This document shows positions 1-6,820 of a stretch of 9,633 nucleotides of DNA, one piece after another. The notes beneath the pieces were generated by a model. That model saw nothing but the letters and a program-made list of their open reading frames with translations, was not told the DNA's origin and made no database searches. Numbering within the stretch: position 1 is the first letter of the stretch; the number at the start of each line of letters is the position of its first letter. The stretch comes from an uncultured bacterium (GTDB lineage: Bacteria; Bacteroidota; Bacteroidia; Bacteroidales; Marinifilaceae), in assembly GCA_905215395.1 (NCBI GenBank), contig CAJMQA010000120.1, positions 1 to 9,633 of the forward strand, written 5' to 3'. The position numbers and the translations under genes were made by a program.

Positions 1-169
1 GGGATAAAGCTGAGAGGACCATAAAAACGCTGAGGACGAGTGTCTGTGTTAGTTTTTCTGAACGGCTATCGGGGGGATGTCTGAGGGCGATAGCCCGAGT
101 TCCCCCCGATAGTGATAGAAAAGCTTACACGACCGTCACGAAGCGAACAGGTCCGACAGCTTTATTCCC
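1..169 (+). ncRNA. rod-shaped structured RNA candidate, unassigned (6S-like in size and shape)
   Basis: The whole stretch folds on itself. Pairings read from the sequence: 1-12 with 157-169 (12 bp, one bulged T); 16-20 with 150-154; 28-31 with 142-145; 35-38 with 134-137; 40-43 with 127-130; 51-59 with 117-125 (9 bp, one G-U); 66-76 with 102-112 (11 bp, C/G rich); and 85-88 with 93-96 capped by GATA. Several internal loops are tandem G-A mismatches on the + strand (14-15/155-156, 32-33/140-141, 83-84/97-98), and there is a G-U pair at 53/123. Both favour the + strand as the transcribed one. No convincing reading frame occupies the stretch. Length near 170 nt and a closed rod with internal loops resemble 6S RNA, but I do not recognise a diagnostic family motif. 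The element begins at the window edge, so it may extend upstream. A terminal-inverted-repeat mobile element is the main alternative. Confidence 0.55.
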
Positions 170-198
170 AAAACCGGACAAATTAAAAGGTGGATTTT

Positions 199-230
199 AT
201 TGAAAATATTGAAAAATTAACATACATTTA
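199..230 (+). promoter_or_regulatory. probable Bacteroidota-type promoter of the DUF5723-SPOR gene
   Basis: ATTG at 199-202 (consensus TTTG, one mismatch) is followed after 20 nt by TACATTTA at 223-230 (consensus TAnnTTTG, one mismatch). The spacing fits the Bacteroidota primary sigma factor, for which the -33/-7 consensus is TTTG and TAnnTTTG. Transcription would begin near 235-238 and give a leader of about 40 nt before the ATG at 275. The surrounding DNA (170-274) is AT-rich and holds no other gene. Confidence 0.4.
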
Positions 231-258
231 CACCGAAAATATGATTAGTATTGGTGTA
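229..258 (+). repeat. small inverted repeat in the leader of the DUF5723 gene
   Basis: TACACC at 229-234 is the reverse complement of GGTGTA at 253-258, with an 18-nt centre. The match extends slightly through wobble pairs (235/252, 228/259). It begins at the end of the proposed -7 element and lies in the predicted 5' leader, so it could be a weak RNA hairpin or an operator. Six perfect base pairs is little, and chance is a fair explanation. Confidence 0.2.
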
Positions 259-274
259 GAAATTTTCTGTACGT

Positions 275-2083
275 ATGAAACGAATTTTATTGTTGGTACT
301 GACAATCGTCTCTGTAGTGTGTGGGGTGAAGGCTCAGGATGGAAATAATACCTCTTATTTTTTATCAAATCTTCCTCAGCGTTACCGGCTGAATCCGGCT
401 TATCAACCGGAGTATAAAGTTTTTATCGGTTTGCCGGGTTTGAGCGGAGTCTCTGTGAATTATTTGAATTCCGCTTTTACGGTAGAGGATTTGTTGCACA
501 AGCGTGACGATTCTGTGTATATGGATATCAATAAGTTTTACAAGTCACTGCACAAGCGGAATTATATCATGTTTAATAATGAGAACTCTATTTTTTCACT
601 GGGTATAAAAGCTAAAAAATGGTATGCAACACTGGATATCACGCAGAGAAATGATTTTCTTTTCCGGTACAATAAGGATATTTTTACTTTCCTGAAATAC
701 GGAAATGCAAATCATCCGGATATGGATTTCGGAAAACTGGGGGTGAATATGAATTCCTTTCTAGAGGTTGCTTTGGGGCTGTCTAAGCAGGTAAACGAAA
801 AACTGACTGTCGGTGGACGTGTTAAGTACCTGATGGGAATCGCCAATGTGCATATGACCGATTCCGACCTGAGTGTGAGAACGGATGAAAAAGACGGAAG
901 TATGCAGATGCATTCCCGCCAGAATATCCGGGTATCCGCTCCGGTATTGATTACAGATAAAAACGGAAATCTCTTCCCCCGTAATACACCCATAGACTGG
1001 GACGATTTTGATGTGGATACGGACGATCTGACTGTCTCTTCGTTTTTGCACAGTAAAAATCCGGGATTTGCTATTGACCTGGGAGGTGAATATAAGTTGA
1101 ATGAAAAGGTGCAGTTGTTTGCCAGTTTGACTGATCTTGGATTTATTCACTGGGGAAATAAAGATTATAATTATACTTTTTACCAGAACACCAGTTTCCA
1201 TTGGCAGGGAGCTGATATTTCCAACAGTATCAATGAAGATGCCAACCCGGATACATATAAATCAGTAGACGATGCTTTTGATGATTTGGTAGACTCGTTG
1301 AAGAATAATTTCCGTTTACAATATAAAGGCGGGACCTATACGACAATGCTGAGTCCTAAGCTGAATCTGGGTGCGACCTATCAGTTGAACCGGACTTTCA
1401 ATGTGGGTGGCTTATTCCGGGCCTCTTTGGTGAACGGGATGTTTATTCCTTCTCTGACGGCTTCTGTGAATGCACGCTTGTTGCGCAATGTGAGTGCTTC
1501 GGTTTCATATAGTATGGACCGGGGCAATTATGTGAATGTAGGGGCAGGATTGACAGCCAAGCTGGGGCCGCTCCAGTTGTATGTGGTTACTGATAATGTG
1601 CTGGCTGCAAATTATACGCACACCCAGTCTGCTAATGCTCGTTTTGGTGTGAATTTCTTGTTTGGACATAAGGATCGTAAGAAAAAGAAAAAAACGGAGG
1701 AAGAACCTTTGTCTGAAGTTGTCGTGACTCCGGTTCCCGTAAAGAAGGATACTGTCATGAAAGATACCATACCCCAGATTCAGGTAGATCCGGTGGCTCC
1801 TCTGGTACAGGAAAAAGTGACCGATACGCAGAGTGATACTGTCAGGACCTGCTATGTTATACTGGGGAGTTTCAGAAGTAAGGAGAGAGCAGAGGCCTTA
1901 CAGAGAAAACTGTTCTTTATGGACTTCAAAAAATGCACTATTCTGCGGAATGAAAACGGTATGTACCGGGTGGCAGCTATGGCTTTTGACAGTTATTCCG
2001 CTTGTTGGGAAGAAGTGTTCCGTATCCGTAAAAAATATCCCCAATTTGCAGATGCCTGGGGATTGACAGTGATGGAGAATTAG
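275..2083 (+). CDS. DUF5723-family outer-membrane barrel protein with C-terminal SPOR domain
   Basis: This is a 602-residue secreted protein. Residues 1-20 form a signal peptide: KR, a hydrophobic core, then VKA before Q21, a good signal peptidase I site. Residues 24 to about 465 look like the Bacteroidota DUF5723 barrel. They start with the family-like NLPQRYRLNPAYQP (32-45) and IGLPGLSGV (51-59), and many alternating aromatic/polar strands follow, ending in GVNFLFG (458-464). A lysine-rich stretch (467-473) and a Pro/Val/Asp/Thr linker (474-524) lead to a SPOR-like domain, about 525-600, with CYVILGSFRSKERAE and the later GMYRVAAMAF. SPOR domains bind peptidoglycan glycan strands, so the protein probably ties an outer-membrane barrel to the cell wall; this role is inferred. 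The gene stands alone, divergent from everything to its right, with a terminator directly after it. The ATG at 275 is chosen because it yields the intact signal peptide. Confidence 0.8.
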   Translation: MKRILLLVLTIVSVVCGVKAQDGNNTSYFLSNLPQRYRLNPAYQPEYKVFIGLPGLSGVSVNYLNSAFTVEDLLHKRDDSVYMDINKFYKSLHKRNYIMFNNENSIFSLGIKAKKWYATLDITQRNDFLFRYNKDIFTFLKYGNANHPDMDFGKLGVNMNSFLEVALGLSKQVNEKLTVGGRVKYLMGIANVHMTDSDLSVRTDEKDGSMQMHSRQNIRVSAPVLITDKNGNLFPRNTPIDWDDFDVDTDDLTVSSFLHSKNPGFAIDLGGEYKLNEKVQLFASLTDLGFIHWGNKDYNYTFYQNTSFHWQGADISNSINEDANPDTYKSVDDAFDDLVDSLKNNFRLQYKGGTYTTMLSPKLNLGATYQLNRTFNVGGLFRASLVNGMFIPSLTASVNARLLRNVSASVSYSMDRGNYVNVGAGLTAKLGPLQLYVVTDNVLAANYTHTQSANARFGVNFLFGHKDRKKKKKTEEEPLSEVVVTPVPVKKDTVMKDTIPQIQVDPVAPLVQEKVTDTQSDTVRTCYVILGSFRSKERAEALQRKLFFMDFKKCTILRNENGMYRVAAMAFDSYSACWEEVFRIRKKYPQFADAWGLTVMEN

Positions 2084-2110
2084 GAAGGGATTGTAAACAG
2101 AATACAGAAG

Positions 2111-2157
2111 GAGACCGGCTCAAAAATAAAATCTTTACTTTGGCCGGTCTCTTTTTT
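2111..2157 (+). terminator. intrinsic terminator of the DUF5723-SPOR gene
   Basis: GAGACCGGC (2111-2119) pairs perfectly with GCCGGTCTC (2143-2151) around a 23-nt centre and is followed by six T residues (2152-2157). It lies between two convergent genes. On the minus strand the hairpin is followed by CTTCTGT rather than a T-run, so it should end + strand transcription well and hydrogenase transcription poorly. Confidence 0.8.
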
Positions 2158-2158
2158 A

Positions 2159-3574
2159 TTATTCCAGTACTTTTTTGATTTGCCGTTTGGCGAGGGTAAG
2201 GGGAGCAAGTGAACAGGGGCCGTTGATACAACCTCCGTCGCAAGCCATAACCTCTACAAATTGGGCATCCGGTTTTTTAGCCATTGCTTTTAAAATGCCC
2301 TGGTTCTTCTTGTCCAGACCTTCAACTGAGGTGGTTGTATATTTATCTCCGACAGCATTGACAACTGCTGCGCGTACTCCACCTGCCTGGGCGAAACCAC
2401 GTCCGTATTTGGTGACATCCCGGTTCAGCTCTTTTTCACTGCAGTTGGCGACATCAATGTCGTAAGCCACCATAAAGGCTCCCAACTCTTCGAAACTCAT
2501 CACGTAGTCGACTTCTTCTACCGAGTCTGCCTCATGACGTTTAGCGAGGCAGGGGCCGATGAAAACAACTTCTGCATCCGGATATTTCTCTTTGGCATAA
2601 CGGGCTGCATATACCATCGGGCTACGGGTTTCAGATACAAACGGCTTGAGCATGGGGGCGTGTTTGTCCACCCAGCCGGTATAGGCCGGACAACAGGAGG
2701 TTGTCATATAAGACTGGCCTTCGTGCATCTTTTCCTGCAACTCTTTGGCTTCATTGGCAGCAGTGATTTCTGCTCCCAGCGCCACCTCGATCACGTCGTC
2801 AAAACCGATCTGTTTAATGGCTGCCAGTACCTGTCCCGGAGTTGCATTAAACTGTCCGTAAATGGCCGGAGCAGGTATTGCAATGATTTTCTTTTTCGGA
2901 TTGCTCAGGGTTTTATGGATATCGATGATTTTGGAGCGTTCCATGATGGCTCCATAAGGACAGGTCTGCATACATTTCCCGCAATAGATACATTTGGTCT
3001 TGTCGATATGTTCCACACCCTCTGCGTCTTTGCTGATGGCCTTTACCGGACAAACATCTTCGCAGGGGACAGGAGTGTAAACTATAGCATGATATGGACA
3101 AACTTTCTGGCAAAGTCCGCAGTTTACACAATCTTCGCGGCTGATGCTGGCTTTCCCGCCAATGAATGAGATGGCGGCTTTCGGACAGTTCATTACACAG
3201 GGACGTCCTTCACATCCCCGGCAAAGATTGGTCACTGCATACTGCGATTGAATACAGGCACTGCAGGCTTCATGTACAACAGAAAGAATGTTTTCTTTCG
3301 TGTTTTTATTGGCCATTGCCATACGGGCGAAATCAGACAAATGGATCAGGTCGATCTCTTCATCAGTGATCTCAAAACCCAGAATAGAAATAATTTTGTG
3401 TTTGAGGATGTAACGGTCTTTGTGAATGCAACACCTAACCGGGCGTTTGTTTTTCGGACGCATCTCCACAGGAAGGTATTTCAGGCCTGTGATCAGCTCG
3501 TCATTTTTTAGTAATTTGACAATCCGGATCAATAACTCGCGTTTGGTGAGCATTGCAAAATTATCGTACAACAT
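2159..3574 (-). CDS. [FeFe]-hydrogenase, group B type, putative catalytic enzyme
   Basis: Predicted to catalyse reversible H2 formation (2 H+ + 2 e- to H2) in the cytoplasm, probably with ferredoxin. It has 471 residues. Sixteen cysteines lie between 104 and 205, including two full CX2CX2CX3CP motifs (149-159, 195-205), a CX2CX4CX3CP motif (118-130), C171/C175 and C104/C107: enough for up to four [4Fe-4S] clusters. The H-cluster domain (about 228-471) keeps all three motifs: TSCCPA (292-297), GPCxxKxxE (340-348) and EVMACxGGC (441-449). C294, the proton-relay cysteine of catalytic enzymes, is present. TSCCPA in place of TSCCPxW and GPC in place of MPC fit group B. There is no signal peptide. 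The start is uncertain: ATG at 3574 overlaps the upstream gene by 14 bp, whereas ATG at 3553 (MLTKREL...) leaves a 7-nt gap. Maturases HydE, HydF and HydG must be encoded elsewhere. Symbol withheld because naming of group B enzymes is not uniform. Confidence 0.88.
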   Translation of the reverse strand: MLYDNFAMLTKRELLIRIVKLLKNDELITGLKYLPVEMRPKNKRPVRCCIHKDRYILKHKIISILGFEITDEEIDLIHLSDFARMAMANKNTKENILSVVHEACSACIQSQYAVTNLCRGCEGRPCVMNCPKAAISFIGGKASISREDCVNCGLCQKVCPYHAIVYTPVPCEDVCPVKAISKDAEGVEHIDKTKCIYCGKCMQTCPYGAIMERSKIIDIHKTLSNPKKKIIAIPAPAIYGQFNATPGQVLAAIKQIGFDDVIEVALGAEITAANEAKELQEKMHEGQSYMTTSCCPAYTGWVDKHAPMLKPFVSETRSPMVYAARYAKEKYPDAEVVFIGPCLAKRHEADSVEEVDYVMSFEELGAFMVAYDIDVANCSEKELNRDVTKYGRGFAQAGGVRAAVVNAVGDKYTTTSVEGLDKKNQGILKAMAKKPDAQFVEVMACDGGCINGPCSLAPLTLAKRQIKKVLE

Positions 3575-3818
3575 GTCTTAATTCTTCTTTTATGATTCGT
3601 AATAAGGTTTCTTTACTAACACCGGTAATCATTTGACCATTCAGTTCTGCAAATGGCGGGGTGTCCGCTCCATTGCAGCGTTGCAGGCAGGGAGATAATG
3701 TGATTTCAAGATATTGTTTCTCTTCTTCGGAGAGCATATCTTCAATCTCCATTAATTGTGCTCCCCCCATAACATAGCACATGGTTCCTGCACAAAGTCT
3801 CAGTTTGATCTTTTCCAT
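3561..3818 (-). CDS. small NuoE-like thioredoxin-fold [2Fe-2S] protein, group B hydrogenase partner
   Basis: An 85-residue protein matching the thioredoxin-like [2Fe-2S] ferredoxin fold found in NuoE and HydC-type subunits. Cysteines C9 and C14 (CX4C in CAGTMC) and C44 and C48 (CX3C in CLQRC) are the expected four [2Fe-2S] ligands. The short length means it lacks the N-terminal helical part of full NuoE. It lies directly upstream of the group B hydrogenase, either overlapping it by 14 bp or separated by 7 nt according to the start used, so the two are almost certainly co-translated. A role in passing electrons to or from the hydrogenase is inferred. No NuoF-like flavoprotein is present, so it is not part of a visible NADH-linked complex. 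It is separated from the upstream phosphatase gene by 78 nt. Confidence 0.8.
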   Translation of the reverse strand: MEKIKLRLCAGTMCYVMGGAQLMEIEDMLSEEEKQYLEITLSPCLQRCNGADTPPFAELNGQMITGVSKETLLRIIKEELRHVVR

Positions 3819-3896
3819 ATGGTGTATTCATTTTAGGTTACTTTGGTTTAAAGGCTTGGTTATAAGCGTAGTATGTCTTGTATCGTTTTTAGGGGA

Positions 3897-5078
3897 TCAA
3901 AGATAGCTAATTTCTACATCTTTCAAATACTTCGATTCCAATAAAAACTTGATTTTTTTTATGACATTCCGACGGATTTCCAATTCAATCGGCAGGTTCG
4001 GGTCCTGATGGGCAACATTGATCCGGGTACCGACTATAAACGTGATTTTATCGCTGTTTTGCAACAGATATACCAGTTCGTGTGCCGGACCATGTGATTT
4101 ATGATCAGGGATACCACTGGTCAGTAAGCGTTCCACCTTACTCAAGGTCAGAATACCTTCGGTGATCAGGTCGATACCTTCCATGTATGATACAGGGGGC
4201 AACTCCCGGTCGGAGATCTCCATGCTCACCCTCAGCGGCAGGTTTAACTCCCTGGAGATGATGGTAGCCGTCGTTCCTCCGCATAAAACCCGTTTCCCTT
4301 TGAAATCCCGGACTTTTTCAGCCAGATAGCGGTCTTTCTTTTCATCATAGGGAGGGCCGGTACAAATTAACAGATTCCTGGGTGTACGCCGATAAACAAC
4401 ACAGCAACTGGTATCGTCCAGTAAATGATAACCATCGTTGCGTTCTGCCCTCAGGACAATTTTCTGGCTCAGCTCTTTGGCGGAAATATCGGGATGTTGC
4501 TCCAGGATTTCTGCAATATAATCTTTTACACCTGTATCCCAGCCGAAAGGCATACTGGAGCTCCCCATGCCCGACTGGCTGACTCCATCGGAAAAACAGA
4601 TCAGCCGGTCTTCCTTTTCCAGTTTAAATTCTGATACCCACAAAAAAGTATTATTGAGGTCCGGACGTTCTACCGGTATTTTTTTCTTGGGAATCTCTGC
4701 AATTTTTCCCCGCCGGAACAGATAAATCTCAGGAGTTTCATATTCTATGACCTTCGTATTACCGAAGCAGTCAATATCGAAGATACAGAATGTGGAATAG
4801 CTGATTTTCCGGACCATATCCTGCGGAAGGGTATTGATGATGGATAGGGCTGTCTGTAAAATACTCTCGTTCATGGCCGTATAATTCATGGCCATGGTGA
4901 CGGTCATTGTCGACAATACGCTGGCTTTGATTCCGCTTCCCAGACCATCAGAGAGTACACTGATAATGCGCTCTTCCTCTTTTAGTTTCTGGGACATAAA
5001 ACTGTCGCCGCAGACGATATTTCCGGCTTTGTTTTTCTGAAAACAATCCACCTCTATGAATATGTCGTTTTCTTTCAT
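3897..5078 (-). CDS. SpoIIE/PP2C-type Ser/Thr phosphatase with unassigned C-terminal domain
   Basis: A 393-residue soluble protein. Residues about 8-230 form a PPM/PP2C domain of the SpoIIE type. The metal-binding aspartates are in place: D25 in CGDSF, D44 in LSDGLGSG, D164 in FSDGV, and D221/D222 in LLDDTSC. Such enzymes usually remove phosphate from serine or threonine of regulatory proteins such as anti-anti-sigma factors. Residues about 233-393 form a second domain I cannot assign, with a glycine-rich CGGTTATI (266-273), IDLITEGIL (302-310) and FIVGTRINVAHQDPNLP (347-363). There is no transmembrane segment. The start overlaps the sensor hydrogenase stop as ATGA, so the two are translationally coupled. 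This suggests the phosphatase is the output of the sensor, which itself has no kinase or cyclase. A hydrogenase-plus-phosphatase arrangement is known for group C sensory [FeFe]-hydrogenases. The substrate is not encoded in the window. Confidence 0.85.
   Translation of the reverse strand: MKENDIFIEVDCFQKNKAGNIVCGDSFMSQKLKEEERIISVLSDGLGSGIKASVLSTMTVTMAMNYTAMNESILQTALSIINTLPQDMVRKISYSTFCIFDIDCFGNTKVIEYETPEIYLFRRGKIAEIPKKKIPVERPDLNNTFLWVSEFKLEKEDRLICFSDGVSQSGMGSSSMPFGWDTGVKDYIAEILEQHPDISAKELSQKIVLRAERNDGYHLLDDTSCCVVYRRTPRNLLICTGPPYDEKKDRYLAEKVRDFKGKRVLCGGTTATIISRELNLPLRVSMEISDRELPPVSYMEGIDLITEGILTLSKVERLLTSGIPDHKSHGPAHELVYLLQNSDKITFIVGTRINVAHQDPNLPIELEIRRNVIKKIKFLLESKYLKDVEISYL
3898..3927 (-). 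promoter_or_regulatory. possible internal promoter for the NuoE-like/group B hydrogenase pair
   Basis: Read on the minus strand, TTTG (3927-3924), an 18-nt spacer and TATCTTTG (3905-3898) match both Bacteroidota promoter elements exactly, although the spacer is about one nucleotide shorter than usual. The site overlaps the last codons of the phosphatase gene and would give a leader of roughly 70 nt. This fits the unusually long 78-nt gap (3819-3896) inside an otherwise overlapping operon. I see no strong hairpin in that gap. Confidence 0.4.
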
Positions 5079-6820
5079 GGATGTGTGATTTTGTCTTGAC
5101 CTAAGGCTTCCATGACCGAACGTAATGTAGCGTCGGTAAATGCGGCATTTTCCCCCAGTAAACAGGCAACCTGCTGAACTGTGGACATGTGTTTACGGAT
5201 GACCTCCTCTGTTTTTTCGAGCATCCACTCTTTCCGGACGTAGGGCTCCCGTAAATCTTGTACAATACCGAATACCAGGCGGTGAGGCTGGATATTATGG
5301 ATGGACACAAGCCATACTTTGTCCTGGTCCCGGATCTGACGTTCGGTAATTTCTTTACCGGTGGTCAGAGCTGTCCGGAAGAGTTCTGCGAAAGGACAGA
5401 CCCGTTGCAGTTCCACTCCCTGTAATCCGGGGGAGGCTTCATAAACCATCATGACATCTTCGCCCAATAGATTGGCACAGAAACTGTTCATGTCTGAAAT
5501 TTTCAGATCGTTATCTACCAAAAGGATTCCGGCAGGAATTTTTTGGAGCAGGACGGTGGCTTTATCGTGGGCAACGCGCCGCATGTAAGATACACACATA
5601 TTTTCTTCTGCCCGGCCTTCCAGCATGGCCAGGGCAAAATCCCGGCAAGTGTCATACCCGCATCCGCTGCAATTGAGTTCATCTTCCGGGCAGGTTTTTC
5701 CGACTGCTGCCAGAGCTTGTTTGATTTCCTCTTCCGTATATTCTCCGCTGGTACACCGGGCTGCTTTATAGGTGGTCTGAAGGTTGATATGGCTAAGGTC
5801 ATCTGTCGGAAGGGAGATGGCCTGTGTTTTGTGGTTCTGTATGTTATAGCGTTTGATAGCCAGAGAAGTCTGACTGAGTTTCGCCGGCCCGTTAATACAT
5901 CCTCCTTTGCAAGCCAAAAGTTCTAAAAACAAAGAATCTTTTTCCCGCCGGGGATTCAGGTTTTTGATTACATCTTTGATGTTGCTGAGGTCCGAAAAAG
6001 CCATTTTGATGATCCTTTTTTTCTCTTCTTTTATTCCCGGAAGCATTCCGCCTTCTATCGGATAGAGTGAGCCTATACCTGCTTGCCAGGGTTCGAATAT
6101 ATCGCCGGCTTCAGGGAGCAGATTCCCGATATCAATTTTTTCTTTTTCGATCCAGCCTTTCAGATCTTTAAATGTAATGGCTACTTCTACCAGGTCTTTA
6201 AAGTTATCGGCTTCCAGTTTTTTACAGATGCAGGGACCGGCAAAAACCACCTTTATATCGTTTCCGTAGTGGGATTTTAAGATTTTTGCATGCGTCAGCA
6301 TAGGGGACAATATAGGGGTCACGGCTTCCAGGTGATCTGTGGAATATTTCCGGATATATTCCACGACAACCGGACAAGCTGAAGAGATATATACACCGGG
6401 ATCGGCTTCCTGCAGGTAGTCGGTGACTCTTGCTGAAACCAGTTCTGCGCCAATGGCTGTCTCCGAAACAGCAAAAAATCCCAGTTTACGGATAGCCGCG
6501 ATAAGCTGTTCGGCTGTAACATTTTCAAATTCACAGGCCCAGGAAGGGGCAAGAGAAAGAATCACCCGGGGGGAGCTTTGCAATATTAAACGTACCCGGC
6601 TGACTCCGTCCCGGATTTTTTTTGCTCCTGTCGGGCATACCTGTGTACAGTGACCGCAGTAAATACAACGATTTTCGATGATATAGGCTTTGTTGTTTTC
6701 AATCTGAATTGCCTTTACCGGACATTCACGTACACATTTATAACAGTCCTGACAATTGTCAGGCTCTGTATAAATAGGTTTGAGATCCATTGCTTTGTTC
6801 ATAATACCAGAGGTTTGCAT
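5075..6820 (-). CDS. hydS: putative sensory [FeFe]-hydrogenase, group C, with Fe-S and PAS domains
   Basis: A 581-residue cytoplasmic protein. Domains in order: two [4Fe-4S] motifs (C23/C26/C29/C33 and C52/C55/C58/C62); an H-cluster domain (about 76-325); a Cys-rich Fe-S domain of the PF04060 type (C377, C384, C387, C392 in NCSGCGYDTCRDFA); a PAS domain (about 422-525); and a helical tail. H-cluster cysteines remain: C149 in SSACP, C197 in GPCICKKLE, and C304 and C308 in LLACKGGC. The residues tuned for fast turnover differ: alanine A148 replaces the proton-relay cysteine, G195 the MPC methionine, and L302 the methionine of the third motif. These changes are typical of group C sensory enzymes and predict weak catalysis with a sensing role. 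No histidine kinase or GGDEF output is attached, so the signal probably passes through the coupled phosphatase. The start ATG overlaps the upstream stop as TGATG, which supports this start over M7 or M11. Confidence 0.87.
   Translation of the reverse strand: MQTSGIMNKAMDLKPIYTEPDNCQDCYKCVRECPVKAIQIENNKAYIIENRCIYCGHCTQVCPTGAKKIRDGVSRVRLILQSSPRVILSLAPSWACEFENVTAEQLIAAIRKLGFFAVSETAIGAELVSARVTDYLQEADPGVYISSACPVVVEYIRKYSTDHLEAVTPILSPMLTHAKILKSHYGNDIKVVFAGPCICKKLEADNFKDLVEVAITFKDLKGWIEKEKIDIGNLLPEAGDIFEPWQAGIGSLYPIEGGMLPGIKEEKKRIIKMAFSDLSNIKDVIKNLNPRREKDSLFLELLACKGGCINGPAKLSQTSLAIKRYNIQNHKTQAISLPTDDLSHINLQTTYKAARCTSGEYTEEEIKQALAAVGKTCPEDELNCSGCGYDTCRDFALAMLEGRAEENMCVSYMRRVAHDKATVLLQKIPAGILLVDNDLKISDMNSFCANLLGEDVMMVYEASPGLQGVELQRVCPFAELFRTALTTGKEITERQIRDQDKVWLVSIHNIQPHRLVFGIVQDLREPYVRKEWMLEKTEEVIRKHMSTVQQVACLLGENAAFTDATLRSVMEALGQDKITHP

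Noticed and set aside
1..169. tmRNA, RNase P RNA or small SRP RNA
   Set aside because: None of the hallmark sequences was found: no tRNA-like ends or tag frame, no RNase P core such as GAGGAAAGTCC, and no SRP helix 8 motif. The overall rod shape also does not fit tmRNA or RNase P.
761..1201. Open frame of 146 codons on the minus strand, and smaller ones nearby
   Set aside because: Antisense to the DUF5723 barrel gene, with no domain, no promoter and a composition typical of a shadow frame.
2534..3169. Open frame of 211 codons on the + strand
   Set aside because: It lies wholly antisense to the Fe-S and H-cluster coding region of the group B hydrogenase, whose motifs are intact. The translation is rich in Phe, His and Cys without any recognisable domain.
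5543..5926. Open frame of 127 codons on the + strand
   Set aside because: Antisense to the Fe-S/PAS part of the sensor hydrogenase; no recognisable protein features.
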